Shown: piece after piece, positions 47,000-58,736 of the stretch
How positions within the stretch are numbered: position 1 is the stretch's first letter
Layout: every line of letters begins with the position of its first letter
NCBI RefSeq assembly: GCF_031755915.1
Contig: NC_083381.1
Coordinates: forward strand, 1,624,501 to 1,688,500
Source: Ziziphus jujuba
Lineage: Eukaryota > Streptophyta > Magnoliopsida > Rosales > Rhamnaceae
Reading direction: 5' to 3'
DNA: 64,000 bases
Program-made: the position numbers and the translations under genes
The notes under the pieces: generated by a model
Databases searched by the model: none
What the model was told of the DNA's origin: nothing
The model's input: only the letters and a program-made list of their open reading frames with translations

Positions 47000-47670
47000 T
47001 CACAAATGCCTTTTTAAGCTCACCTAAGCTAAGATAAAAAAAAAATCTCTTTTTCTTTCACATTTACTGGTTCCATTTGTTTTCTCTCATTCTCGGCTTT
47101 TTCAAGTTTCTTCTCACTCTCAGCTTTATCATTGTTTTTCCCCTCACTATTGAGTTTAGGACACTTACCTGGTTGTTCTTGCATGGCCTCGTTCCCTTGA
47201 ATATTTGTTGAAGCTATGGGTGCCATATTAATCTTTTCTTTAAGCTTTTCGGCCTCTTTCCTTTATTGTATTTGAAGTTGATCTCTAAATACTTTTTTTG
47301 GGGTTAATGGCTCCAGTTTAACCTTTTTCCCTTTCAATTTAAATACAATGGAATTCTCTCTCCTATAATGTATAGCATCTTTATCAAATTGTCATGGTCT
47401 ACCCAACAAAATATGATCCACATGCATAGGAACAACATCACAAAATACAACATCCACATAATTATCAATGTTGAATTTTACTTTCACTTATTTATTTACT
47501 TTCATCTCACCACTATCATTAAGCCATTGTAATCTATATTGTTCTGGATGTTTAATGGTTGCTAAACCTAATTTATGAACTACCAAATTACTAATTACAT
47601 TGGCATAACTCCCACTACCAACTATCATGCTACAAATGTTATCTTGAATTTCACGTCGGATGTGGAAGAT
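47000..47670 (-). pseudogene. Gypsy B retropepsin and charged linker (decayed)
   Basis: The protease begins CSMIVGSGSYANVISNLVV, where an intact element would have an Asp-Gly-Gly-Ser or Asp-Thr/Ser-Gly centre; the catalytic Asp appears replaced by Gly. Later FCDVVPMHVDHILLGRP matches the conserved D-x-I/L-L-G-R-P end. 47,029-47,226 is a Lys/Glu-rich linker (NDKAESEKKLEKAENERKQM). Stops lie at about 47,490, 47,393 and 47,263. Confidence 0.75.
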
Positions 47671-47679
47671 GTTCTCTCT

Positions 47680-48837
47680 TTAAATTTGGTCATCATCTTT
47701 GCATACTGTTAGAACCCTCCTTGTTACCAAACTCAATTCAGCCCTAGATACTTTGAGTGTTTCGGATTCATCATGCCCATCATCTTCAACTTCATCATCA
47801 AATTCGGCTTCTCTTTCACTTTCTTCACTTGCAGATTCTAGTTCGTCATTACCTTTTAGCACCATAATTCTTCTATTCGGGTATTGTCTAGCGATGTGTT
47901 CCATCCCTGGCACTTAAAACACACAATTTCACAAGTTCTAAAAGGTTTAGAATTGAATTTACCTTCACTTTTGTGTGCTTGGACAGATTTGGTTTCGGAC
48001 TCCATTTTCAGCCGTGTGGTGCTTTCTTCTCCAAGTTTCGGCTTTTTTCTTGCTTCAAGGTGGGATTGCTTCTCCAAGCACTTGGATTTAACCTCCCACT
48101 GTTTAAAACTCCTCTAAACCATGTACTTGTGACCCTCCTCTTAAATTAATTCTCAAGTTTGATAGCCACATGCAACATCTCTTCCAATTCAACATATTGT
48201 TGCAATTCCAATTGATTAGCTATCTCATGATTCAACCCACCTAGAAGCCATGTCATAGTTGCTTCTCTCTCTTCATTTATGCTCAATCTCATCATGAGTA
48301 TCTCCATCTCTTTGTAATAATCCTCCAATGACCTATTTCCTTATGATAATGATTGAAATCTTTGATGTAGCAACCTATGGTAATGAGTTGGTACAAATCG
48401 CTTCCTCATGGCTCCTTTCATTTGTCGCCAAGTAGAAATCAATTCATCACCTATTCTCCTTCGGATATTTTTCTCATTGGTCCACCATTGAAGTGCATAA
48501 TGTCCAAATTCCATTGCTACCACTTTTACCTTCTTAGTCTTTAGAGAGTTGTGATAATCGAAGATCATCTCCATACGCTCCTCCCACTCTAAGTATGCCT
48601 CCGGATCACTTTTGCCCATGAAAGATGGTTTGTTGACCTTAATATTTCCAAGATCATTATCCTCTTCCCTTGCTGGTCTCCCGTGATTTTGCCTTCCTTG
48701 GTAAGCAAAAATTTCATCAACTTCCTTTTCAAAATCATCTCCAAAGTTACCTTCTTCAAAATCCTCCCTATGGCGTCCACGACTTCCTCGACCTCGACCT
48801 CGGCCACCATGAAACTCTTGCCTAAGATTCGACCCAC
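47680..48837 (-). pseudogene. Gypsy B gag (decayed)
   Basis: Gag is recognisable across several frames: DPEAYLEWEERMEMIFDYHN, VKVVAMEFGHYALQWW, STWRQMKGAMRKRFVPTHYH, MEDYYKEMEILMMRLSINEE and LGGLNHEIANQLELQQYVEL. A CFKCQGW zinc-knuckle start follows near 47,930, continuing in another frame as MEHIARQYPNRRIMVLK with the final Cys replaced by Tyr. 47,680-47,913 ends in an acidic stretch. An Arg/Gly-poor N-terminal part is at 48,589-48,837. Confidence 0.85.
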
Positions 48838-50166
48838 TTGTGAACTCTCTAACCTATCAATCCTTTGATCTATATGATCAAATCAAGCATTCATCTACTA
48901 TAATTGCTCCAAGACCACCATCATGTCTGTGCGCTCATCTACACTCCCCGTAGCTCGGGAGTCACCCTTGAATCCTACGGATTCCTCTTCATTAATTCTT
49001 AATGAGCCATCTCCTACTCCTCTTCTCATCCTTGAATCTGCCATGTTAGTAAATATATTGCAAAAATAAAATAAATCCTCGCCAAATTCACTCTCTCATA
49101 TGTTTCACTCAAATAAAGTCTCGACACTCGTGTTTGCACACTAGTTTCGGCTTTTACCTTCTTTTAAGCTTACACGCTCTTGTCTTTTTCTACTCAAAGA
49201 ATTATCTCAAAATTCTAATTAAAACACACACAAAACAGCAACTAGATCACAAGTATGTTCTAATTAAACTTATCAACAAAACATCAACTAAAACAAACAA
49301 ATACCGAGCGGAATGAAAATACCTATTCTCGGCTTTTCTAAGCTAAAACAAGGTAAATCAACAAGCAAATTTTTGGAATGAAATAAAAGCTATCCAGAAG
49401 ATGATTGAACCAATAATTCAAGGATAAAATATGGAGAATGAAATTCAAACACGAACAAGAATCAAATTGAACAAAAATATAGAATAGTTGTTGGTGTTGT
49501 TTTTTGTAATTCAAGTTTTGTATCCAATTCTTTAACTAATTTTAATCCAAATAATTTTGCACTCAAAAATACAAATATCCAGCAGAAAAATTGAATTTCC
49601 AACAACTTCAAATATTGAATAAATAAGCAACAACTCAGCAGCTCCAACAAATTTCAAGCAACCAAATTCAACTCCAAATTTCAACAAACTAATTTTTTTT
49701 TTTTTAATATTCGGCTTTTTTTTTTTTTTTACTCACAGATATGAACTCAACTACAGTAGCAAGAATTAACAACAAAATTGCAAATCCAACACCAAGATGC
49801 CACCAAACCCGTGACCACCAAAAACAAAATACAAATTTGCAATTTTTGTAAATTTATATATGTTGCCGTAATTCCTCTTTTTTTTTTTTTTTTGGATATG
49901 TAAATGCAAATATTTAAGATCAAAATAGCAAAGAAAAATCAACAATAAACTAAATTACTAAGAACAAAGATGAAAAATCAACCAACAAACTAGGAAGCAA
50001 AAATATGGTAAAACAAGGAAAACATAATTTGACTAGAAATAAAATATTTTTTTTTAAGATGCAAAACGTATATGATGATAGAAACAACCTTAACCTAAAG
50101 CTAAAATAGCATAATAACAAAAAAAAAATAAAACAAATAAAGATAGATCAAACCTGAACAAAATTT

Positions 50167-50179
50167 GGCTCTGGTACCA
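50167..50179 (-). promoter_or_regulatory. Gypsy B primer-binding site
   Basis: The minus strand reads TGGTACCAGAGCC two bases inside the 5' LTR, differing from the Met-tRNA primer site TGGTATCAGAGCC by one base. Confidence 0.8.
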
Positions 50180-50181
50180 AA

Positions 50182-52885
50182 TGATACAAATGTAGGTCGA
50201 CTCACGCCTATACCCGTATTATATTAGCTCAGACCTCAATTAAGTTCAAATTCTTATGGAAACCTTAACCCCTAACCAACCTGTGATTAGAAACCTTAAT
50301 ATAATGAAGACGTCACAATAGGTTATGGATGCCTTATTGATAAGTTAAAACTAAAACACACATTCTCTAATAGTGTTTTAGGTGTTCAAAGAGAATGAAG
50401 AGAATTCTATCTCACAAAATAATTTCTGAATATTATTGAAGGTGTATTCTTTCTAAAAAATAAGCCCTTAAATATGCTAGAATCACAAAACAATAAACCT
50501 TAAAAATTTACGTTAAAATCGGCCACCTAAGAGAAAGAAACATGTTGGCTGAAATTCACCTGCTTTCCTAAACTAATTTGGATTAATTAATTTCTTTATT
50601 TTGAATTAGAAATTAATTAATTTATAATGAAAATAATAAAATAATAATTTTCCTAAGTTAATCTATCCAGAAAATAAATAAATAGAAATCAAATATAAAA
50701 CTGATTTCCTAAAACAAAAAGTCAAAATCAAATTAGGAAACTAGTTGACTAATTTGACTACTAAGGTATCTTTGACCAATTTTCAGCTTGTTTGAGCTCC
50801 AAATCAGCTTCCATATGCCATCACTACAAGAAAATCGCCTTTTGCCGATAAAACGTTACTGCCGGGAAAAATCAAAAATTTGTCGGTAAATGTTTTACCG
50901 ACGAAATTAACTTCATCGATGGATTCATCGCCTATACAGCATCTGAATTGTATTTACCAATGAAATATTTTGTTTCGTCGATAAAAACTTTTGCTGACAA
51001 AAATTTATTTTCCTCACTAATAACTATTTGCGACAAATAAAAAATCCTCGGTAAAATATTTTGGTGACAAAACTAATTTCCTCGGAAATAACTTTTGCCG
51101 ATAATAATATATTAGTCGGAAAAGGTCTCTAGCGACAACAAGACTGCATCGGCAATAATTGAAATGCCAACAAAATTGATTCGTCAGTGAAGGTTGTTTT
51201 AGCGACGAATTTATTTTCGTCGGTACTTATGGCTTTGCCGTCAAGAAGATTTCATCGGCAAACATTTTAGTGACGAATCAGTTTTGGTCGGAAATAATTA
51301 AAAGTGCATCCGTCAATTTTAATGCTTTTGCACTTGCTTCTACAATTCGAGATGGTGCCTAAACAAATTTAAATAAGACATAACAGTTAGTAGGAACAAT
51401 AATCACATCTAGCCATGCATACATACACCTCATCATAAGCATCAACTGTATAATATCATACATATACACATTATCATTCAAGACAGGGGTATTTTAAATT
51501 TCGGCTTAAACCTAACTTACATAATCAAGTCTGAATTTCAAAAAGGCATAGAGAGTAGCATGCACAATGACAGCCGTGGCAAATGGCAGACAACAATAGT
51601 TGAGAGAAAATAGTACCAGCAGCAGGAGATAAAAACAGAGGTAGAATAAGACAAATTCAACAATGACCAATCATTAATTGTCAATCATTAATTGACATAG
51701 ATCCAACTCCCATACATACCAAATGGATAAGTTGTCTTATATGTAGGTAGAAATATATATTTACAATAAAACGAGAATCATGATGACAAATCTATCTTTT
51801 TTAATTAAATAGATGACATGATGGGAGGGAAGCAAAGAGACAATCAAGACCCTTCGTTGGGGACCTTGCAAGTATTAGAAAATGCTGCCATATGGGCACA
51901 GTAAGTAGCAGTTCATGAATGCTCTGCTACAGATGCAGTCATCGTGTAATTCATTATTATGTATCAGTGCTCCTAATGAGAACATCTTTTCTGATTGTCA
52001 GCAAATATGCTAACCATCCTAGTCCAATGAAACTCTTATAAAGAATAATATTTATTGACACTTTGATGCTCATAAACAATAATACATGAGGCCAATGAAA
52101 CTGCCAGCATGCCCATTCTAATAATCTTCCTCCACTACATCCCACATTTAACATACTATTTTATGGATGAAGTCAAGACAACTGTCAGCAAGTTACTTTC
52201 ACATGTTTGTTTGACGACATTACTGGATCAAATCAGAACTATTGGAACGTAACAAACTTCAATAGAAAAAAATAGGCAGCAAACATATACTTTAGAAGTA
52301 GGAGTTGACTACATTAATTCAATTGATGCATATACCACAAAGTCTTTAGGACCCACTCCTCGCAATTGCATTTCAAGTCAATGTTGGTTTTCAATTCCAT
52401 GCCTCCTAGTTAAGCACACAAAAAGTGAAGGTGAACGTCCCTCATCAACACAAAAACAACACGTAGAAAATTGGTCATCATCAACAGAAAAGAAATAATA
52501 TATGGTCTAAGAAAGCTTGGCTCCTTGCTGGCTTTTAGTCATTGCCAACGATCAATACTCAAAGTTTGAAAGCCACGACATCATAAAATAACCAAAGATT
52601 TTACTTTACATATATTTTTTGTCTAAAAGGAAATTCCTGCAAGAAAATTCTGCAATCGCTACCCACCACCATCTAAATGAACAAGTATCCCCATACCTCA
52701 TCTCATAAGCACTCGTAATTGAAGTATATGACTTTCAAGGTATCCAAATAATCACTAATCCTTAAAAATTATCAAATGGACCTTTGGGATAAATTTGTGG
52801 GAATGACCAAATGCAGGTTAGACAGAAGGGGCTATATACATCACCAAACAAAAGGGGCTCATAGCAAATATCCACACCAAAAAAC

Positions 52886-52926
<41 letters not shown>

Positions 52927-54916
52927 ATAAAACCAACCTGCAAAACGGCTACAACCCAATCGGGACCAGAATGGCAACAACGAGAACGGAACGGCAACTA
53001 GCAGATCGATCGGCAACCTGCAAAAAAAAAAAAACAAAAAAGAAAATCGGATTTCAGAAATTCGAAGAGATATTCAAAGTGAAATTCGAAGAAGGGTTTG
53101 CTTCAACCTTTCGAGATGAGCAGCTGATTTGATTCAAGGGAGAAAGTGGGTTTGCGGTGGATTTTGACAGAAGAAAAAAAAAAACAGAGGGAAAGGAGAA
53201 GGAGATGCAACGGAGATGGAGAGAAAAAAGAGGGAAAGTACTGTTTTTTAATTATTTTTCCGTGTCACTGGCGGGTCTGTGAGGCGAGATGTGGGGGGCG
53301 GGGGGGAATTTTTTCCATTGCCGAGGAATTTGTTAAGATTGTCGGCAAACAAATCCAAATATTTACCGAGGGAAATATATTTCGCCGGCAGCAGCTCCTA
53401 ACAATTGCCAATACATAATATATAAATATATTTAAAACGAATAAAAGCAATTGCCAAATAAATAAACTATAAATTTCATAAACAAATATTTACTAGTGTT
53501 TTTAAAAAACTACACTTTTTACAAAATGTTTATTCCATTACCAATAAAAAGAAATGAAGTATTTAGAATAGTACTAACTTATATGTATGCTCTTCAGTTT
53601 AATTTATGCGAATAGTACTATACTAATAACAATTATATATATATATGTCTAAATATATAGTTGCATATATATCATACTAACTAATAAGTACTGCTGTTAG
53701 TTTATTTTTAACATAAAAATTTACACATATATGTCACAAAAATCCTATGGTAATGAAAAGATTAAGTATATGATAATTTTTCCAAAAAGTACATTTTTTT
53801 AAATAAAATATTCACAACTTTCACCAACAAAATTGTTAAATTTCATTGGCAATAACAATTGAAATGAAAATTAGGATACAAATTAAGTAATTTATATGCT
53901 TAAAAATTCAAAACAAAGCCATGAAGCTGATATGTAAAATTTTGTTTGCAAATCGTTTTTTTTTTTTTTTTTTTGTTTTTTCTAACTTTGTACCATAATT
54001 TAAATTCATAGTATAATAATAATAATACTTCAAAAATATATTTTTTTGGGATTATACCTTTTACCAAATACTTTGTAAATTGTAAGTTTTTTTTTTTACC
54101 ATTTAAATGCGGGGGGTAATTGTTTCGATGAATTTCAATTTTCGTCAGTAATGGTAAGGTTTTTACCCACAAAATTTAACTTTTATCGGTATAATTTCTG
54201 ACTAAATATAATTTTATCAGTAATTGTAATCTTTTTACTGAAAAAATTTAAATTTGTCGGTAAAAGTTCTTCCCTTTGCCGAAGAATCATAAAACCGTTG
54301 GTAAATAGTTGCTGTTTTGCCGACAATTTAAGGAATCGTTGGTAAAAGCCGGTCCATTACCGGCAAAATTATTATTTCGACGTTAAAAATATTACATTAG
54401 CCGGCGACTGTTATTATTCGTCACTAAAAGTGCATGTAGGATGCCAATATGATTAATAATGATTCCCACATGTTGCCTCTTGATTAGAATAGGTCAAATT
54501 TGCTTGAACAGGACGAAAAGTCAAAGCCAGCAGCTAAACAACACATTTTCGGCTAAATTGAGATGTTGTCCATACAAGTCGATTTTAGATACTTTTGATT
54601 TTGCCTTGACATGATTCCATGGCCTCTTGGGGATATCCATTGAATCCAAGAAGTGTTGGATCCATTCGTTGCTGCCCGGAGTCCATATTTGCACTAAAAC
54701 AGCTAGCCAGATCTGTAATGGCTTCCACCACTTGGATGCTTAAAACAGGCTTTGTATCTTTGAGTATTGACAAGCTCTTTTAAGAATTAATTACTCCCTA
54801 TATAATAGTAGCCAAGTTGTCCTTAAATCTCTTGGCTTGAGCTCTAGAGATCTGTCCGATCTTCATCCATATCGGGTCAGCACCTTAGCAGGTTGTCGGT
54901 TAAGCAGGTCAACCGG
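50182..54916 (-). repeat. Gypsy B 5' LTR, split by CACTA element
   Basis: 50,182-50,821 and 54,433-54,916 together align with 45,424-46,559. The join occurs at CCAT/CATGTAGGATGCC, matching CCATGTAGATGCC in the uninterrupted LTR. Confidence 0.88.
50822..54432. mobile_element. CACTA-type non-autonomous element
   Basis: The left terminus CACTACAAGAAAATCG is a classical plant CACTA (En/Spm-type) end. The right terminus on the minus strand is CACTTTTAGTGACGA. An exact 3-bp target duplication CAT (50,819-50,821; 54,433-54,435) has the size expected for CACTA. Subterminal regions at both ends carry many copies of a TTTGCCGA / TCGTCGGTAAA motif in both orientations (for example near 50,880, 50,920, 51,220, 54,260 and 54,310). 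The 3.6-kb body has no recognisable transposase. It contains an A-run of about 38 bases (52,887-52,924) and minus-strand sequence near 53,060-53,140 resembling a 5' untranslated leader. Confidence 0.85.
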
Positions 54917-55051
54917 AAACTGACACGTTTATTAATCGTGTTAAACGGATTGATCCGAACCAATTTATAATAAACCCAAACCCGCTAACTTTGTATCGTT
55001 TTTGAGTCGTGTCACTGTGTCATAACATAGATTGCCATCTCTAATTGAAAC

Positions 55052-56183
55052 TAAGGAATTAAACTGCACTGTTAAACCGTGTTAAATTAAACAACTAAAA
55101 GAAATCCAATTCCTCTTAAAATCTGGAACAAACAAACAGTCTGATGAACATAAAATTTTATTATTAAAGCATAACTCCACTAATCTTACTGCCATTACGG
55201 AGACATATTCCTCGTTTCCAAACTTCAAACTCCTTTGTCTTTTATTGAGTGGGCTGCTTGTTTGAACCACTGCAAAGAGTAACAAACATGGTTAGTGGCT
55301 CCTGAATCAATGATCCATTTATCATTGTAATTCTCCACTAAACAAACCTCAACAACATTTAGACTATCCATACCTGATTTAAGGCAATCTTTCTTCCAAT
55401 GACGTTATTGTCTGCACTTGAAGCACTTGCCTTTCGACTTCTTCATTACAGTTGGTTTGATAGCTGGTCCTGTTTCTTTTTGCTTTTTGTTCTTTTTACC
55501 ACCTTTAAGTTTCCCTTTAGGTATTGAGGAACTTTCAGCATGATAAGCATTTCCCTGCTTCACGAAAAACCTTTCAGTACTCTCAAGCTCGTGCATCAAT
55601 TCAACAAGAGTAAGCTTCAATTTGTTAAAACTATCCAGTAGAGATTCCAAGATCATGTCAATCTTCATCTCTTACTCCAGCTTAGCCCCTATCACTTCTG
55701 CAGCGCTAATGTGCCCCATCATCTTTAGACAATGGTCTCGTACATTTCCTTCAGTTATGCGAGTGTTCATTAATGCCCCTATCGCTGCTTGTCTAGCAGT
55801 ACTGTTACTTTTAGCAAACATCCCATCTAGAGTTTGAAGTATTTCTAATACACATTCCAGATCATCAATTTGCTTTCGCAAATATTCTGCAACACTGGCA
55901 AGAATATAACAGCGAGCTGTCATATTTGCTCGTTGCCAATCTGCAAATTGCTTATTAGTTTCTTCCGAAGCATTAACAGTGGGCTCTAGGGTTTTGGAGT
56001 TGTTGTAATAAATTTTATTCTCTCAAAATCAAGGACAATGTAAAGATTGGTTTTCCATAGGTTGTAATTATTTCCATCCAATGATTTTTGACTCAAAATT
56101 GTAGCTAGAGGATTAAAGGATGTCATTTTCTGAAAATTAAAATGCACACATATTAACACGTAATCAACACAACAAATATACAA
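55052..56183 (-). pseudogene. Copia B gag and protease start (decayed)
   Basis: Gag starts MTSFNPLATILSQKSLDGNN with YNLWKTNLYIVLDFER, the usual copia LDGxNYxxWK opening. 55,672-55,923 carries ILASVAEYLRKQIDDLECVL and MTARCYILA. 55,405-55,668 runs through a Lys-rich stretch to a zinc knuckle beginning CFKCRQ, followed by a stop and RHWKKDC. The protease motif WIIDSGATNHVC is near 55,300. The sequence is interrupted at 55,043 by the hAT element and continues at 44,773. Confidence 0.88.
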
Positions 56184-57907
56184 ATATGTAGATCCCTTAA
56201 ATTACTTATTATTAATGTTTATGATAACAATAATTTAGTTTCCATTACAAATACATACACTGGACAAGACTTTTATAATAAACTAAATTTTGAACATGAT
56301 ATGCAAAGTGTCCCACCAAGTCTACTCACAGAAAATGTGAGGTGGGTCAAAGACTCCTTAAAAACTTACCTTTTTAGACAGAGCCTTCTCAGCTAATACA
56401 AGCACATACTAATCAAAATTGATTGAAAAATTAAAACTTTTTGAACCCGATATGTATAGTATCCTACCAAATCAACTCCTAGGAAAGGTGAGGTGGATCA
56501 AAGACTCCTTAAAAACCTGCCTCCTTAGTCAAAGCCTTATCAGATAACACAAACACATATTATTCAAAATTAATTTTAGAAATCAACTATTGTTTCAATA
56601 ATCTTTGGATTTTTAATAACACTAGCAGAGTCTCGTTAGGAGGATTATTAATGTTACTAAAATTGAATGTAATAACCATTAATTTAATTTCAAAATTATC
56701 TTTAATAACTAAGCATTGTCAATGTTGGGCGGTACAACCTCATAAAAATTTTGAAATTATTTTAGATCCAATCCAATAAAATCCGGTCATGCTTATCCAT
56801 TGGCGTATCATATAACCATTTTATTATTGGACCCTTAATGGAGCCCGCAGGTTTCAAATTAATTGAATAAATTTTTATCTTCACCCATTCAATATTTTAC
56901 ATTAATTAATGAGGATTTTCCATAATAATATTATCTAGATAAAACAAATATTATTATGCACTAGTATATATATCAAATGATGCAATTATTCGGCACCACC
57001 TATTCTAAATGGCATGTTAAGCTCATATCACATATTATATCCATATAATTTAAACAATTATAAACACAAAATAATTAATAGGCCCTAATCCATGGTTTCC
57101 TAGAAAAGAAAATTATAAGTCCCAAAAGGACCAAGAAGCCCAACTTGATATCTGGCTTGTCCTTCTTCTTTTCTTTAGGTTTTGCAAGTCTATGGGGTGT
57201 GGACCAAGTTAGAATTAGTTTCTAGGATTTTTTGCCCAAAAAATAAAAAACCTTAACATGTCCTCTACTGAACCCGAGCACCAAAATCACCGCCAAGTGC
57301 CGCACAAAACTCGGATCATCATGAAACTTTACAAGGAGGTAGATCGCCAAAAGAAAACCATGGGACCAAAAATGGTCCAATTCCAACACCGAGCGGACCC
57401 CCACGCGCCATCTGAAGTCGGGCGCATGAATCCCACTCGCAACCACTTTGGGTGGCACTTGTAGGCTTGTGTAGTAGATTCCGGCTACCGTGCTCCTCCC
57501 ATCGATCCTCCTTTGTATCCTACATCTATTTTTCATGTTGGTTTGTCAATCGGCACAAAAAACAATGAACAACAACATGCATACAATTTTTCTTAGATAC
57601 TTTTACATATTTTTCCAATAAATCCGAATTTACATATAAAAATTCAAATAAAAATAGTAATAAATAAATCAATCAAGGAGGAAACCTAATCTTATGATTA
57701 GCCTCCTTGTTACATAAAAAAAAAAAAAAAAAGCAAAAACCTATCATGGATTAACGCGAAAACCAAGTCATTCAATCATAATACAAAAATTATAAATAAC
57801 ATGAAAAATAGAATCATATGTGCCATATCTCTAATATATCACATATACATGAAAAATAAAACAGTGAAAAAAAGGGATTCGATTTATTACACACCGATTC
57901 AATCAAA
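56184..57907 (-). other. Copia B leader
   Basis: Untranslated region between the primer site and gag. Open frames at 57,222-57,536 (both strands) lack family signatures. It contains a diverged tandem duplication (56,283-56,575) and an A-run at 57,717-57,732. Confidence 0.6.
56283..56575. repeat. Diverged tandem duplication in the copia B leader
   Basis: Two copies of about 145-160 bases share AAAGACTCCTTAAAAAC, GTGAGGTGG(G/A)TCAA and CACATA(C/T)TA blocks in the same order. Confidence 0.8.
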
Positions 57908-57919
57908 GCTCTGATACCA
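57908..57919 (-). promoter_or_regulatory. Copia B primer-binding site
   Basis: The minus strand reads TGGTATCAGAGC two bases inside the 5' LTR, an exact Met-tRNA primer site. Confidence 0.92.
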
Positions 57920-57921
57920 AT

Positions 57922-58383
57922 TGTTGGAGTCATGCATACAGCAGAAGCCTGATCGAGATTGAATACAGCATGTGATAAATTATATCATTATCCATTTAGA
58001 TTTTTACTAACCTTTTGTGTAGGACCTTCCAAGCTATTCTAATTGCAATAGATCTGTGTATGGGCACACCTAATTACAAGAAACAAGAAGGCTCAAAGGT
58101 ATTATTTTTCTACTTTGGTTTACTGTTGAGGCTTTTAGTATCTGGAAACTAAAACTGCAGAAACTTTATTACTAAGGCTTTTTAGAAAGCAACTTATTTA
58201 TAGACTCCAAACCCTAGCCTCTAGGGTTTCCTAATTGCCTTAGGCCTAACAGATGGGCCACACTTGTCTCTAATTAGTTAATGGGCTCTATTACTTTATT
58301 AGCTAGTTTGAGGATCCAACGACCATTATTAATTAAGGCTCTTGATCAACGGTTTAGATTGCTTCTGGGGTATAAGTACAACA
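57922..58383 (-). repeat. Copia B 5' LTR
   Basis: 462 bp, TGTTGGAGTCATGC...TACAACA on the plus strand, followed by target duplication CTTTT. Confidence 0.92.
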
Positions 58384-58736
58384 CTTTTTTCCTCATCTTT
58401 TTTACCTGTGGATGTTTGCCGATAAACTATGACCAACATTTGTAAACAAAGAAAGAAAACAAGGTTCATTGATACTGGATCGTGCCCATTAATTCACTGA
58501 TCAATTAAAACCTTTTTTTTTTTTAATTATTTCCAAGAGTAAAAAGTATGTTGTAAGTGACCACCACTCATCTAAGAAAATTTTAATTAATTTGAAACCT
58601 TTTCTATATTTATTCAACCAAACTTTACGATTATTTTTGGTGGGTTACTTTAGTTTTCATTCCCTAAATGATTTTCCTTCTAATTCTCTCGACAAACAAA
58701 GAGAGGACTAGTGCTTAGTAAAAACATATTCTTGTA
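58384..58736. other. Spacer between copia B and copia C
   Basis: About 350 bases of A/T-rich sequence without LTR or coding similarity recognised. The missing RNase H end and 3' LTR of copia C would be expected here. Confidence 0.55.

Larger units (their letters stand above)
45424..54916 (-). mobile_element. Gypsy B: gag/protease-only Ty3/gypsy derivative
   Basis: A minus-strand element within the hAT element. LTRs are at 45,424-46,559 (3') and 50,182 to about 54,916 (5'), the latter split by a CACTA element. The primer site is at 50,167-50,179 and a purine tract AAAAAGAGGGGAA precedes the 3' LTR. The interior of 3.6 kb encodes gag, a defective protease and only the C-terminal end of integrase; reverse transcriptase, RNase H and the integrase core are gone. 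The outer end of the 5' LTR is ragged, lacking about 19 terminal bases seen in the other LTR, so the right boundary is approximate. Confidence 0.88.
44774..55043. mobile_element. hAT-type non-autonomous element (hosts gypsy B)
   Basis: The left end is TAAGGGTGGAAATTCGTGTT and the right end, minus strand, TAGAGATGGCAATCTATGTT. The TA(A/G)(G/A)G(G/A)TGG(A/C)AAT pattern is typical of plant hAT elements. An exact 8-bp target duplication ATTGAAAC flanks it (44,766-44,773 and 55,044-55,051), the size expected for hAT. Subterminal regions repeat CTAACCCAACCCG, TTAATCGTGTCA and ACACGACTCGT phrases. Without the gypsy insertion the element is under 0.8 kb with no transposase. It lies in the coding region of copia B. 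Confidence 0.82.
41001..58383 (-). mobile_element. Copia B: Ty1/copia element hosting a four-level nest
   Basis: A minus-strand element with LTRs 41,001-41,461 and 57,922-58,383 (461 and 462 bp) and a perfect target duplication CTTTT (40,996-41,000 and 58,384-58,388). The Met-tRNA primer site is at 57,908-57,919. Gag lies at 55,400-56,183, protease near 55,300, integrase at 43,500-44,773 and reverse transcriptase/RNase H at 42,210-43,480, all on the minus strand. A hAT element (44,774-55,043) interrupts it between protease and pre-integrase. Removing that leaves about 7.1 kb, long for copia because of a 1.7-kb leader. The left LTR begins TATTG instead of TGTTG. Many stops show it is dead. Confidence 0.93.

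Noticed and set aside
52776..53132. 118-codon plus-strand frame with a poly-Lys stretch
   Set aside because: It is built around a 38-base A-run inside the CACTA element; the composition is not protein-like.
57222..57536. Overlapping 68- and 104-codon frames in the copia B leader
   Set aside because: They overlap on opposite strands, show no similarity to known families and lie in the untranslated leader of a dead element.
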